Source of the DNA: Fusobacteriaceae bacterium
GTDB taxonomy: Bacteria > Fusobacteriota > Fusobacteriia > Fusobacteriales > Fusobacteriaceae
Assembly: GCA_031272945.1 (NCBI GenBank)
Contig: JAISST010000007.1
Span: 1 to 38,538 of the forward strand
Direction: 5' to 3'
Length of the DNA stretch: 38,538 bases
Notes under the pieces: generated by a model
Seen by the model: only the letters and a program-made list of their open reading frames with translations
The model's database searches: none
What the model was told of the DNA's origin: nothing
In this document: piece by piece, positions 20,601-28,636 of the stretch
Position numbering within the stretch: the stretch's first letter is position 1
Layout: every line of letters begins with the position of its first letter
Program-made: the position numbers and the translations under genes

Positions 20601-21704
20601 CTACTCCCCGAAAAAAAGAAATTCGTCGCAATGAAGTTTTTCCGCTTCCGCCCTGGCCTCTTCCATGGTATCGGCGCCGCTGACCGTGACGATCTTTCCT
20701 TCTTTCACAAGCCTGTCCGCCTTTTCCCAGGCGACGCCGGCATTCCCCCCGTAAGCGATCAGGATATGCTTTTTGCCGTTTTTGAGATCAATTTTTCCGA
20801 TCAGAGGATTGATCTCCATGCCGAAACCTACGGACGAGATCGTTTTATGGTTGATGTCTTCCGTGTACCGTCCTCCGGAAATGACCGCCCGTCCCACGCC
20901 CTTCACAAAGGCCTGGAATGTGACGCCGCTGTAATAATCCCAGTAGGAGAGCAGGGAAAAATCAAAATTGATATAATTATCATAGTCCCGCACGTTGTCA
21001 TAGATTTCGGAAAGTCTCTTCAAGGAAGGATCCTCGGGAAATTTCCGGGTGATCTTTTCTAAAAGCTCATACTTTCCGACTCGCGAGGTCAACTCAAGAA
21101 TCATGTCCAGCGTATCGCCCGGCACGTTTCCCTTGAGACAATTCTCCAAAGTCACGCCGTCTGAATTCCGGATGGCCTCAAGGGCCAGCTCCGTATTTCC
21201 CGAAATGTTCAGGATGGATTTCAGAAAGTCGCTGCTGCCGATATGGATGCTGAATTTTTCAAGCCCGATTTCCCGCAGGGACAAAATCGCCAGACGGATG
21301 GCCTCCACGTCGGCCTTGACCGTATCCGTATCGGTCAGCTCAATGCCCGCCTGGGTGAACTCATGCAGCTTTCCCGCATACTGGCGGGGATAGCGATAAA
21401 TATTCGTCACATAGCAGAGGCGCTTGCAATCCATATTGGACAACACGCGGGATACGGATTTCGTCATATCCGAACGCAAAGCCAAAATTTCCCCGTTCCG
21501 GTTTGTCAGCGTATACAGATTGGGATTTTGGATGCAATTGTCGTTAAATACGTCCACATATTCCCAGGTAGGCGTTTCCAGAAGCGAATAGCCGTAACGG
21601 ATGTAGAGATTTTTCAGGGTTGTCGCGATGAAGTCTTTTTTCATCATATCGCTGTCGCAATAGTCGCGCACGCCCTCCGGAAGCATTTTTCTGTAATTAT
21701 TCAT
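20601..21704 (-). CDS. hisZ: ATP phosphoribosyltransferase regulatory subunit
   Basis: HisRS-like: LPEGVRDY, LRSDMTKSVSRV, GKLHEFTQAGIEL, next to short hisG. Confidence 0.9.
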   Translation of the reverse strand: MNNYRKMLPEGVRDYCDSDMMKKDFIATTLKNLYIRYGYSLLETPTWEYVDVFNDNCIQNPNLYTLTNRNGEILALRSDMTKSVSRVLSNMDCKRLCYVTNIYRYPRQYAGKLHEFTQAGIELTDTDTVKADVEAIRLAILSLREIGLEKFSIHIGSSDFLKSILNISGNTELALEAIRNSDGVTLENCLKGNVPGDTLDMILELTSRVGKYELLEKITRKFPEDPSLKRLSEIYDNVRDYDNYINFDFSLLSYWDYYSGVTFQAFVKGVGRAVISGGRYTEDINHKTISSVGFGMEINPLIGKIDLKNGKKHILIAYGGNAGVAWEKADRLVKEGKIVTVSGADTMEEARAEAEKLHCDEFLFFGE

Positions 21705-21804
21705 GAACCGTTTTCTGTTAAAAATGCCTTCAATCCGGTCATTTAAAACATTTCCTCCTTTAGTACTTTATCAAGCTAAGTTAATAAACCGCGTCGCAGA
21801 TTTT

Positions 21805-21833
21805 ATTATACTCTTTTTTTGCAAATTTTGCAA
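21805..21833 (-). promoter_or_regulatory. Putative sigma70 promoter of the his operon
   Basis: On minus strand TTGCAA - 17 nt - TATAAT about 100 nt upstream of hisZ. Confidence 0.65.
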
Positions 21834-21943
21834 GCGTTTTTTCACACGGATTTCATTTTTCACGGAAAAAGCCGCATATCTTTGATTTTACCATACCCTT
21901 CGAGGATAATCAATAAAAATATTTTGCGAAGACCCGCCCATCC

Positions 21944-21973
21944 AAAAGAGACGCGCCGCGGCGCGTCTCTTTT
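21944..21973. terminator. Terminator hairpin downstream of fprA
   Basis: Perfect 30-nt palindrome AAAAGAGACGCGCCGCGGCGCGTCTCTTTT between fprA stop (22000) and his promoter. Confidence 0.8.
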
Positions 21974-21999
21974 GCGTTTTTATATTTACAGGATCACTT

Positions 22000-23217
22000 T
22001 TATGCTTCTTTGATGGAATCCACAAGGGCGTCGGCCAGTTGCTCCAGATCGTTGGCGCTCGTCTCATTGAGAGAGGAGAGCACGCTGACCTCGTCATTGA
22101 GGACCGTGATTTCCTTCAACTGCTCATCGAGGAACTCCCGGATCAGGGAACCGGACTTCGGCGCCCAGGAACCGTTCTCGATAACCGCGAATGTTCTCTT
22201 CTGGAGATTGAGCGCTTTCATGTCCTCCAGGTAATTGTGCATTACCGGATAGATTCCGAGATTGTAGGTCACGCAGGCAAGTACCACATGGCTGTATTTG
22301 AAGGTATCCGCGATCAGGAACGACACATGGGTCTTGGACACGTCGTACATTTTGATATTTGTGATACCCTTTTCCACAAGCCGGGTCGCGAAATTGTTCG
22401 CTACGGCTTCGGTATTGCCGTACATGGAGGCATAGATGATGAGAACCCCTTTTTCCTCGGGTTCATAGGTGCTCCACTTGATGTATTTGTCGAGGATGTA
22501 GCCGAAATCACTGCGCCATACGGGTCCGTGCAGCGGGCAGATGATCTTGATGCTGCCGAGGATCGTCGAGGCTTTCTTCAAAAGGAGCTGCACGTGGGGG
22601 CCGTATTTTCCCACGATATTCGTATAATACCGCCGCGCGTCGTCAATCCAGTCCCTGTCAAAATTCACCTCATCGTTGAAAAGCCTGCCCGAAAGCTTTC
22701 CGAAGGAGCCGAAGGCGTCCGCCGCGAAGAGTACGCCGTTTGTAATGTCAAAGGTCACCATGGCCTCGGGCCAGTGCACCATGGGGGCCGCGATGAACGT
22801 CACCGTATGCTTTCCGAATGTCTCGGTATCCCCTTCTTTTACTTCCTTCAGCGTATGTCCGTCAATTTTGAATCCGAACTGACGCATGATCATGAAGGCC
22901 TTTTCGGTACTGATAATCGTTACGTCTGGGTAGCGCAACAGGATTTCCTCAATGGATCCCCCGTGATCGGGCTCCATATGATTGATCACGAGATAGTCAA
23001 GGGGTCTGCCGTTGAGCACATACTCGATATTTTCCAGAAATTGGCGGCATACTGCCCAGTCCGCCGTATCAAAGAGCACGGTCTTCTTGTCCAGCAGCAG
23101 ATAGGAATTGTAGGACACGCCGTTTTCAATGGGATGAATATTTTCAAACAAAGCCAATCTGTTTTCATTGGCGCCGACCCAATACAGATCGTCTGTAACT
23201 TTTCTTACGCAATACAT
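22000..23217 (-). CDS. fprA: Flavodiiron protein (rubredoxin:oxygen/nitric oxide oxidoreductase family)
   Basis: Metallo-beta-lactamase diiron motif NHMEPDHGGSIEE and C-terminal flavodoxin domain IIYASMYGNTEAVANNFA. ATG 23217 chosen because GGAGAG lies upstream; ORF-track start 23298 has no such support. Confidence 0.92.
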   Translation of the reverse strand: MYCVRKVTDDLYWVGANENRLALFENIHPIENGVSYNSYLLLDKKTVLFDTADWAVCRQFLENIEYVLNGRPLDYLVINHMEPDHGGSIEEILLRYPDVTIISTEKAFMIMRQFGFKIDGHTLKEVKEGDTETFGKHTVTFIAAPMVHWPEAMVTFDITNGVLFAADAFGSFGKLSGRLFNDEVNFDRDWIDDARRYYTNIVGKYGPHVQLLLKKASTILGSIKIICPLHGPVWRSDFGYILDKYIKWSTYEPEEKGVLIIYASMYGNTEAVANNFATRLVEKGITNIKMYDVSKTHVSFLIADTFKYSHVVLACVTYNLGIYPVMHNYLEDMKALNLQKRTFAVIENGSWAPKSGSLIREFLDEQLKEITVLNDEVSVLSSLNETSANDLEQLADALVDSIKEA

Positions 23218-23316
23218 TATATCACTCTCCTTATTTACAACAACATGATTTTGATCTTTGTTTGTTGCGGGCGGGGTCATCTTCTTTCGGACCCGCAATG
23301 CGCCCCTACGGGGTCC

Positions 23317-25224
23317 TCACGCCTTGATAAAACTGTCTTTGGACTCGCCGCATTCAGGGCAGATCCAATCTTCGGCCAGCTTTTCAAACGTGGTTCCGGC
23401 GGCCACATCCGCTTCGGGATCCCCGAATTCCGGATTGTATTCATAGCCGCAACCGCCGCAGACATAGACATCGTATCTGGATTTTTCCTTTTTGATCGTC
23501 GGTCTCTTCATCTTCTTGGCAGGCGGCGCGTCAATCTTGGGCGCGCCCGTATCGAGGGCGGCTGTCAGCAGAGGCAGGATTTCCTCTACGGTCCCGATGA
23601 TCCCGTAGTCTGCGTTTTTAAAGATCGGCGCATTTTTGCTTTTGTTGATGGCCACAATGGTCGTGGCGTTCTTGATCCCCTTCAAATGCTGACCCGCGCC
23701 GGAAATACCGCAGGCGATATAGAGATTGCCGTTGAATTTCTGGCCCGACATGCCCACATAGCGATTCAAGGGGACATATTTCAGCGTTTCGGCCACGGGT
23801 CTCGAAGAGCCCAGAGCCGCTCCGGCCTGCAATGCAAGCGCTTCCACCAATTTCATATTTTCCTTGGGGCCGATGCCCTTTCCGGCGCTGACCACGCGAT
23901 CCGCCTGGGAAATGGGCGTATTGATGTCGATCCCCACCGTAAAATCGTATCCGTCTTTCTTCAGGGCGGCCACGAGGGCGTTCACTTTCTCCTGCGCGGA
24001 GCCGTCCGTAAAGATCTGCTTCTTCCGGACTCCCGTAATGGGTCCCTTGGCTTTGGCGGGGGGCGCCGCCGCTCCGGTCTTGATCTTTCCCACCAGGGAG
24101 GCGCCGATTACAACGCGCTGGATTTCGTTTGTCCCCTCATAAATGGTGGTGATTTTGGCGTCCCGGTAAGCCCGCTCCACCAGCATGCCTTTCATAAATC
24201 CGTTGCCGCCGTGAATCTGCAGGGCGTCATTGGTCACTTCCAGCGCGATATCGGAGGCGTACATCTTGGCCATGGCCGCTTCCATGGCGTAGGGAGCGTG
24301 GGCTTCCTTGAGCTCCGCGGCGCTGTAAATGAGGTATCTGGCAGCCCGCAGCTTTGTGGCCATATCGGCGAGTTTGAAAGATACGGCCTGCTGTCCCGCA
24401 ATGGGATAGCCGAATTGATTCCTTTCCTTTGCGTATTCCAGGGCTTCCTCATAGGCGCCCTGGGCGATTCCCAGCGCCTGCGCGGCGATTCCGATCCGGC
24501 CTCCGTCCAAGGTCGCCATGGCGATCTTGAATCCTTCCCCTTCCTTTCCGAGGAGATTTTCCTTCGGGACTTTCACGTCCTCAAAGACGAGTTCCGTCGT
24601 TGCCGAAGAACGGATTCCCATTTTGTTGTAATGTTCCCCGAACGTAAATCCTTCCCAGCCTTTTTCCACAATAAAGGCGCTGATGCCTCTCGTTCCGATT
24701 CCGGGCGTCGTCACCGCGAAGACCACGTAGGTATCTGCGGGACCGCCGTTTGTAATGAAGATCTTGCCGCCGTTGAGGAGGTAATAATCCCCTTCGAGGA
24801 CTGCGGTCGTTTCCGTGCCGCCGGCGTCGGATCCGGCATTGGGTTCCGTCAGGCCGAAAGCCCCTAATTTTTCACCTTTTGCAAGAGGTACGAGGTATTT
24901 TTTCTTCTGCTCCTCAGTCCCGAAAGCGAAGATCGGCCAGGATCCCAGCGATACATGGGCCGACAGGATGACGCCCGTGCCGCCGTCCACCCGGGACAGC
25001 TCTTCTACGGCGATGGCGTAAGACAGTACGTCTTCCCCCAGTCCGCCGTATTCTTTCGGAAAGGGCGTTCCGAGGACCCCCATCTCGCCCAGCTTTTTCA
25101 CCGCTTCTTCGGGGAATTCGTTTTCCTGATCCCAGGTAAAAGCGTTGGGTTTTACTTCCGTTTCAGCAAATTCCCGAATCTTTTTTCTGAATTCTTCATG
25201 TTTCTCGGTTGTTTGAAACAACAT
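23317..25224 (-). CDS. Three-domain fusion: acyl-CoA dehydrogenase - EtfA C-terminal (FAD) domain - rubredoxin
   Basis: ACAD: GAFGLTEPNAGSDAGGTETTA, QIHGGNGFMKGMLVERAYRDAKITTIYEGTNEIQR; EtfA-like: VSAGKGIGPKENMKLVEALALQAGAALGSSRPVAETL..QKFNGNLYIACGISGAGQHLKGIKNATTIVAINKSKNAPIFKNADYGIIG; rubredoxin: YVCGGCGYEYNPEFGDPEADVAAGTTFEKLAEDWICPECGESKDSF. GGAGGT is 7 nt from ATG 25224. Confidence 0.93.
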   Translation of the reverse strand: MLFQTTEKHEEFRKKIREFAETEVKPNAFTWDQENEFPEEAVKKLGEMGVLGTPFPKEYGGLGEDVLSYAIAVEELSRVDGGTGVILSAHVSLGSWPIFAFGTEEQKKKYLVPLAKGEKLGAFGLTEPNAGSDAGGTETTAVLEGDYYLLNGGKIFITNGGPADTYVVFAVTTPGIGTRGISAFIVEKGWEGFTFGEHYNKMGIRSSATTELVFEDVKVPKENLLGKEGEGFKIAMATLDGGRIGIAAQALGIAQGAYEEALEYAKERNQFGYPIAGQQAVSFKLADMATKLRAARYLIYSAAELKEAHAPYAMEAAMAKMYASDIALEVTNDALQIHGGNGFMKGMLVERAYRDAKITTIYEGTNEIQRVVIGASLVGKIKTGAAAPPAKAKGPITGVRKKQIFTDGSAQEKVNALVAALKKDGYDFTVGIDINTPISQADRVVSAGKGIGPKENMKLVEALALQAGAALGSSRPVAETLKYVPLNRYVGMSGQKFNGNLYIACGISGAGQHLKGIKNATTIVAINKSKNAPIFKNADYGIIGTVEEILPLLTAALDTGAPKIDAPPAKKMKRPTIKKEKSRYDVYVCGGCGYEYNPEFGDPEADVAAGTTFEKLAEDWICPECGESKDSFIKA

Positions 25225-25300
25225 AGACATTACCTCCTTTTGAATTGATCCTGTAAAATTATCCGTCAAACGAGTTGTATTTGAATCATTCTGTGTATTT

Positions 25301-25306
25301 ATCATA
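25301..25306 (-). promoter_or_regulatory. Putative -10 element (TATGAT) of the ACAD-EtfA-Rd gene
   Basis: Minus-strand TATGAT in AT-rich region, no good -35, consistent with activator dependence. Confidence 0.4.
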
Positions 25307-25328
25307 ACATTATTTTGAAAAATTTTAT

Positions 25329-25342
25329 GTTGCATCCGCAAC
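25329..25342. promoter_or_regulatory. Candidate Crp/Fnr-family operator palindrome GTTGC-ATCC-GCAAC
   Basis: Perfect 5-4-5 inverted repeat in the divergent intergenic region; overlaps the -35 of the Crp/Fnr gene promoter. Confidence 0.5.
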
Positions 25343-25358
25343 TTTTTTGTAGTAAAAT
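25330..25358 (+). promoter_or_regulatory. Putative promoter of the Crp/Fnr regulator gene
   Basis: TTGCAT - 17 nt - TAAAAT. Confidence 0.5.
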
Positions 25359-25398
25359 TTACAGAGAACACATTTTTTTTCGGGGAAAAGGAGGAAAA

Positions 25399-26040
25399 AT
25401 GCAAAATTTCACAATTGATAACGGGATCCCCCGGGAGGAAATCCGGGAAATGATTTCCTGCTTCCAACCGGAGCTGAGGACATATTCAGCCAATGAGACC
25501 ATTTTATGCTATTCGGACAAAAAAAACAAAATCGGGGTGTTGCTCACGGGAAGCGCGCATCTCTACGCCATCAACAGCGAAGGCGAGTACCAGGAACTGG
25601 AGACCTACAGAGTCCGGGACGTCTTCGGGGAGATCTTTCATGTCCCCATCGAAAACTTCGAATACATCATTGAGTCCACCAGCTACGCCAAGGTCATGTT
25701 CATCGACTACAAACACATCATCACCCCCTGCAGTAAAATATGCGAACACCATACCCAGCTCATCAACAATCTTTTTCATATGACCGCCAAAAAAGTGCAG
25801 CTTTTATCCCTGCATCTCAGCATCATCAGCCAGAACACGATCCGGAAAAAACTGCTGGCCTATTTGAAGTACATCCGGCATACGGCCGGATCCAATCCCT
25901 TCACGATCCCTCTCTCCCTCATCTCCCTGTCGGAATACCTCTGCGTGGACCGCAGCGCAATGATGCGCGAGATCAGCCACTTGAAGAGGGACGGCGTCCT
26001 CAGCTCCCAAGGAACCAGATTTTATTTGAGCGAAGCCTGA
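25399..26040 (+). CDS. Crp/Fnr family transcriptional regulator
   Basis: cNMP-binding-like N-terminal domain and C-terminal HTH (IPLSLISLSEYLCVDRSAMMREISHLKRDGVL). ATG 25399 follows AAAGGAGG. Confidence 0.87.
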   Translation: MQNFTIDNGIPREEIREMISCFQPELRTYSANETILCYSDKKNKIGVLLTGSAHLYAINSEGEYQELETYRVRDVFGEIFHVPIENFEYIIESTSYAKVMFIDYKHIITPCSKICEHHTQLINNLFHMTAKKVQLLSLHLSIISQNTIRKKLLAYLKYIRHTAGSNPFTIPLSLISLSEYLCVDRSAMMREISHLKRDGVLSSQGTRFYLSEA

Positions 26041-26153
26041 GCGCAAATCTTAACGGAACAGCCCTTTTCGTCTTGAAATAAGGCGTTTTTTTCTTTGTCC
26101 GGCACATTTCCGGTCACATAGGCTCTGTGGCTTCTTAGAGAAAAAAAATCCGC

Positions 26154-26182
26154 TTGCGTGAAAGCGTATTTTATGGTATAAT
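26154..26182 (+). promoter_or_regulatory. Putative sigma70 promoter upstream of mtnN
   Basis: TTGCGT - 17 nt - TATAAT. Confidence 0.6.
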
Positions 26183-26246
26183 AACATGAATACTATGAAT
26201 TGGCCGGTATGTTTTTTATTTTAAACGGCGCCAGGGTTGTTTGCGT

Positions 26247-26966
26247 ATGTTCAAGTTTGGAATCATCGGCGCTATGCCGGAAGAAACGGAAAGATTGAAA
26301 AAGGAGATAGAGGACATAGAGGAAAAATCCACTCCCGTACGCGTTGTGGCGGGAAGCCTGGAATTTCTCGAAGGTAGCCTGGCCGGAAAACCTGTCGTTT
26401 TGGCTCAATGCGGAATCGGCAAAGTGAACGCGGCCATTGTGGCGTCTCTGCTCATTTCCCGCTTTCAGGTGAACGCGGTTTTATTCACGGGCGTGGCCGG
26501 CGCTCTTGATCCTTCGCTCGATATCGGAGACATTGTGATCGGCGATGAACTTTTGGAACACGATTTTGACGTAACGGCCTTCGGAAAAAAACCCGGAGAG
26601 ATTCCGGGAATGGATACGTCACGTTTTCCCTGTGACCCCCGTCTCGTGGAAATGGCGGAAAAATCGGCAATAAAATTATTTACGGATATAAAGATTGTCA
26701 GGGGCAGGATATTGAGCGGCGATGTGTTTATTGCCTCCCCGGAGAAAATCAGGCGGCTGCGGTCGCAGTTTGGCGGAATGTGCACGGAAATGGAAGGAGC
26801 CGCTGTGGCTCACGTCTGTCATGTCCTTCACACGCCCTGCCTTGTGATTCGGGCTGTTTCTGATAAAGCGGACGGCGACGCCAACGCCGACTTCAAAAAA
26901 TTTGTGGATTCATCGGCGGAACGATCGGCGCGTCTGTTGCGAGCGCTCGTGCAAAATTACGCCTGA
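26247..26966 (+). CDS. mtnN: 5'-methylthioadenosine/S-adenosylhomocysteine nucleosidase
   Basis: FGIIGAMPEETERLKKEI, AQCGIGKVNAA, FTGVAGALDPSLDIGDIVIGDELLEHDFD, CTEMEGAAVAHVCH, RAVSDKADGDA. Confidence 0.92.
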   Translation: MFKFGIIGAMPEETERLKKEIEDIEEKSTPVRVVAGSLEFLEGSLAGKPVVLAQCGIGKVNAAIVASLLISRFQVNAVLFTGVAGALDPSLDIGDIVIGDELLEHDFDVTAFGKKPGEIPGMDTSRFPCDPRLVEMAEKSAIKLFTDIKIVRGRILSGDVFIASPEKIRRLRSQFGGMCTEMEGAAVAHVCHVLHTPCLVIRAVSDKADGDANADFKKFVDSSAERSARLLRALVQNYA

Positions 26967-26969
26967 AAA

Positions 26970-28262
26970 ATGATGATAGAAATGACGGAACAAACTTTCG
27001 ATCAGGAAAAACTAAAAAAAACGGAAGCCCTGCTGGAAGAGCTCTACGCGTATTCCATGCACGGCATCAAACTGGGTTTGGAAAATATCCGGAAAATTTG
27101 CGGGGAATTGGGGAACCCCCAGGATTCCTTCAAGATCATCCACGTGGCGGGAACAAACGGAAAGGGTTCCGTAACCGCCGCCATTGCAAATTGCCTTCAG
27201 GCGGCCGGTTATCATACGGGGCGCTATATCTCCCCGCATATTCTGAGGTTCAACGAGCGGATTTCCCTGGACGGCAGAGACATCGGCGATGAAGAAATCG
27301 CGTGTTATTATGAGCTTACGAAAAAAGCGATTGCCAGAGCGGGCGTCCATCCCACATTCTTTGAAGTGACCACCGCCATGATGTTCCGGTATTTTGCCGA
27401 TGCGGGCGCGGAGTATGTCGTACTTGAAACCGGTATGGGCGGACGTTTTGACGCCACCAATATCTGTGACGACCTCATTTGCGTCATTACCAACGTATCG
27501 CTGGAACACACGGAATATCTCGGAAATACCATAGCGGAAATCACCCGGGAAAAGGCCGGTATTATTAAAAATTGCGAAAATGTTGTCGTAGGAGACAATA
27601 ATCCTGATTTCCTGCGGGTCGTCCGCGTGCATATGCCCCAGGGCTTCGCTCCGACAAATGTGTTGGAAAAGTATAAGAACGCGTCATATCATTTGGATTA
27701 TGAGCGTTTTCACACCCTTGTTACGATTGATGACAAGACTTGGGATTTCGCTCTTTTCGGCGATTATCAGTTCCAGAATTTTCTTTGCGCCTATGAAGCG
27801 CTCCGTCTGCTGCCCGTAGGGGAAGCGGCGCTCCGGAAAGGTTTTGCCGGCGTCCGCTGGGAATGCCGCTTTGAGGTATGGTCACGACAACCTCTTGTGA
27901 TTTTGGACGGCGCCCACAACGAGGCGGGCATGGCGGAACTTGCAAAAATTATCCGGAAAGCTTACCGGAGAGAGGACACCGTGATCCTGACCTCCATCCT
28001 CCGGGACAAAAACATAGAAAAAATGACGGAAATTCTCGATTCGCTGGCCGATACGATTATCTTTACGGAGATTTCCCACAATCCACGAGGACTGAAGGGA
28101 GAAGAAATCCGGGAGAGAGCGGCGGGCCGCAAAGAGGAGTACATCGTGGAAGACAACCTGGAAAAAGCCTGGCGGATCGCTCGGGAAAAAGGGAAAAAGC
28201 TTACGCTTATATGCGGTTCTTTCTATTTGCTCAGCGAATTTAAAGAAAAATACCGCCCATAA
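26970..28262 (+). CDS. folC: Folylpolyglutamate synthase / dihydrofolate synthase
   Basis: IHVAGTNGKGSVTAAIANCLQAAGYHTGRYISPHILRFNERI, LETGMGGRFDATN, DGAHNEAGM. Confidence 0.93.
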   Translation: MMIEMTEQTFDQEKLKKTEALLEELYAYSMHGIKLGLENIRKICGELGNPQDSFKIIHVAGTNGKGSVTAAIANCLQAAGYHTGRYISPHILRFNERISLDGRDIGDEEIACYYELTKKAIARAGVHPTFFEVTTAMMFRYFADAGAEYVVLETGMGGRFDATNICDDLICVITNVSLEHTEYLGNTIAEITREKAGIIKNCENVVVGDNNPDFLRVVRVHMPQGFAPTNVLEKYKNASYHLDYERFHTLVTIDDKTWDFALFGDYQFQNFLCAYEALRLLPVGEAALRKGFAGVRWECRFEVWSRQPLVILDGAHNEAGMAELAKIIRKAYRREDTVILTSILRDKNIEKMTEILDSLADTIIFTEISHNPRGLKGEEIRERAAGRKEEYIVEDNLEKAWRIAREKGKKLTLICGSFYLLSEFKEKYRP

Positions 28263-28282
28263 ACTTATAGAGGTTTTCTGAT

Positions 28283-28636
28283 ATGAAGGTCACAGATTTA
28301 CGCGGTAACGCGCCGGCGGGGCAACTGTCCGCGCCGTGGGAAAGAAAGACCCAGAAAAAACAAACGACCGTCTTCTCATTTTGCACGATGCTCGTGATCG
28401 TGACGGTTTTTTTCGGAACGGAGTTTTTCATCTTTCAAAACATCCGAAAAATGGAAGAAGAACGGACGCTGAAGAAAGAGAATTTTACCGAACTTGCCGA
28501 CGGCGCGTTTCGAAGACGGGACGCCCAATTCTTCCGCAATGAGGAATATGTAAAGCAGCACAGAACCAAAGGCGTTGTCGCGCCTGTCATCATATCCCGC
28601 AACCGGGAAAAGGAAGGCGGCGATTTGATTGAGTAA
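28283..28636 (+). CDS. Small single-TM protein with short coiled coil, DivIC/FtsB-like topology
   Basis: One TM segment (FSFCTMLVIVTVFFGTEFFIF) followed by charged coil; located between folC and the HprK-like gene. Family assignment is weak. Confidence 0.45.
   Translation: MKVTDLRGNAPAGQLSAPWERKTQKKQTTVFSFCTMLVIVTVFFGTEFFIFQNIRKMEEERTLKKENFTELADGAFRRRDAQFFRNEEYVKQHRTKGVVAPVIISRNREKEGGDLIE

Noticed and set aside
21705-21840. T-box or His-attenuator upstream of hisZ
   Set aside because: No AGGGTGGNACCGCG-type T-box sequence and no run of His codons were found; leader is only about 100 nt.
22039-24867. 942-aa antisense ORF (+) opposite fprA and the ACAD fusion
   Set aside because: Spans two unrelated real genes and their spacer; no motif or RBS supports it. 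A codon-bias artefact.
26041-26100. Terminator after the Crp/Fnr gene (GCCCTT...AAGGCG TTTTTT)
   Set aside because: Stem is short and has a bulge; a T run is present but support was judged too weak to list as a feature.
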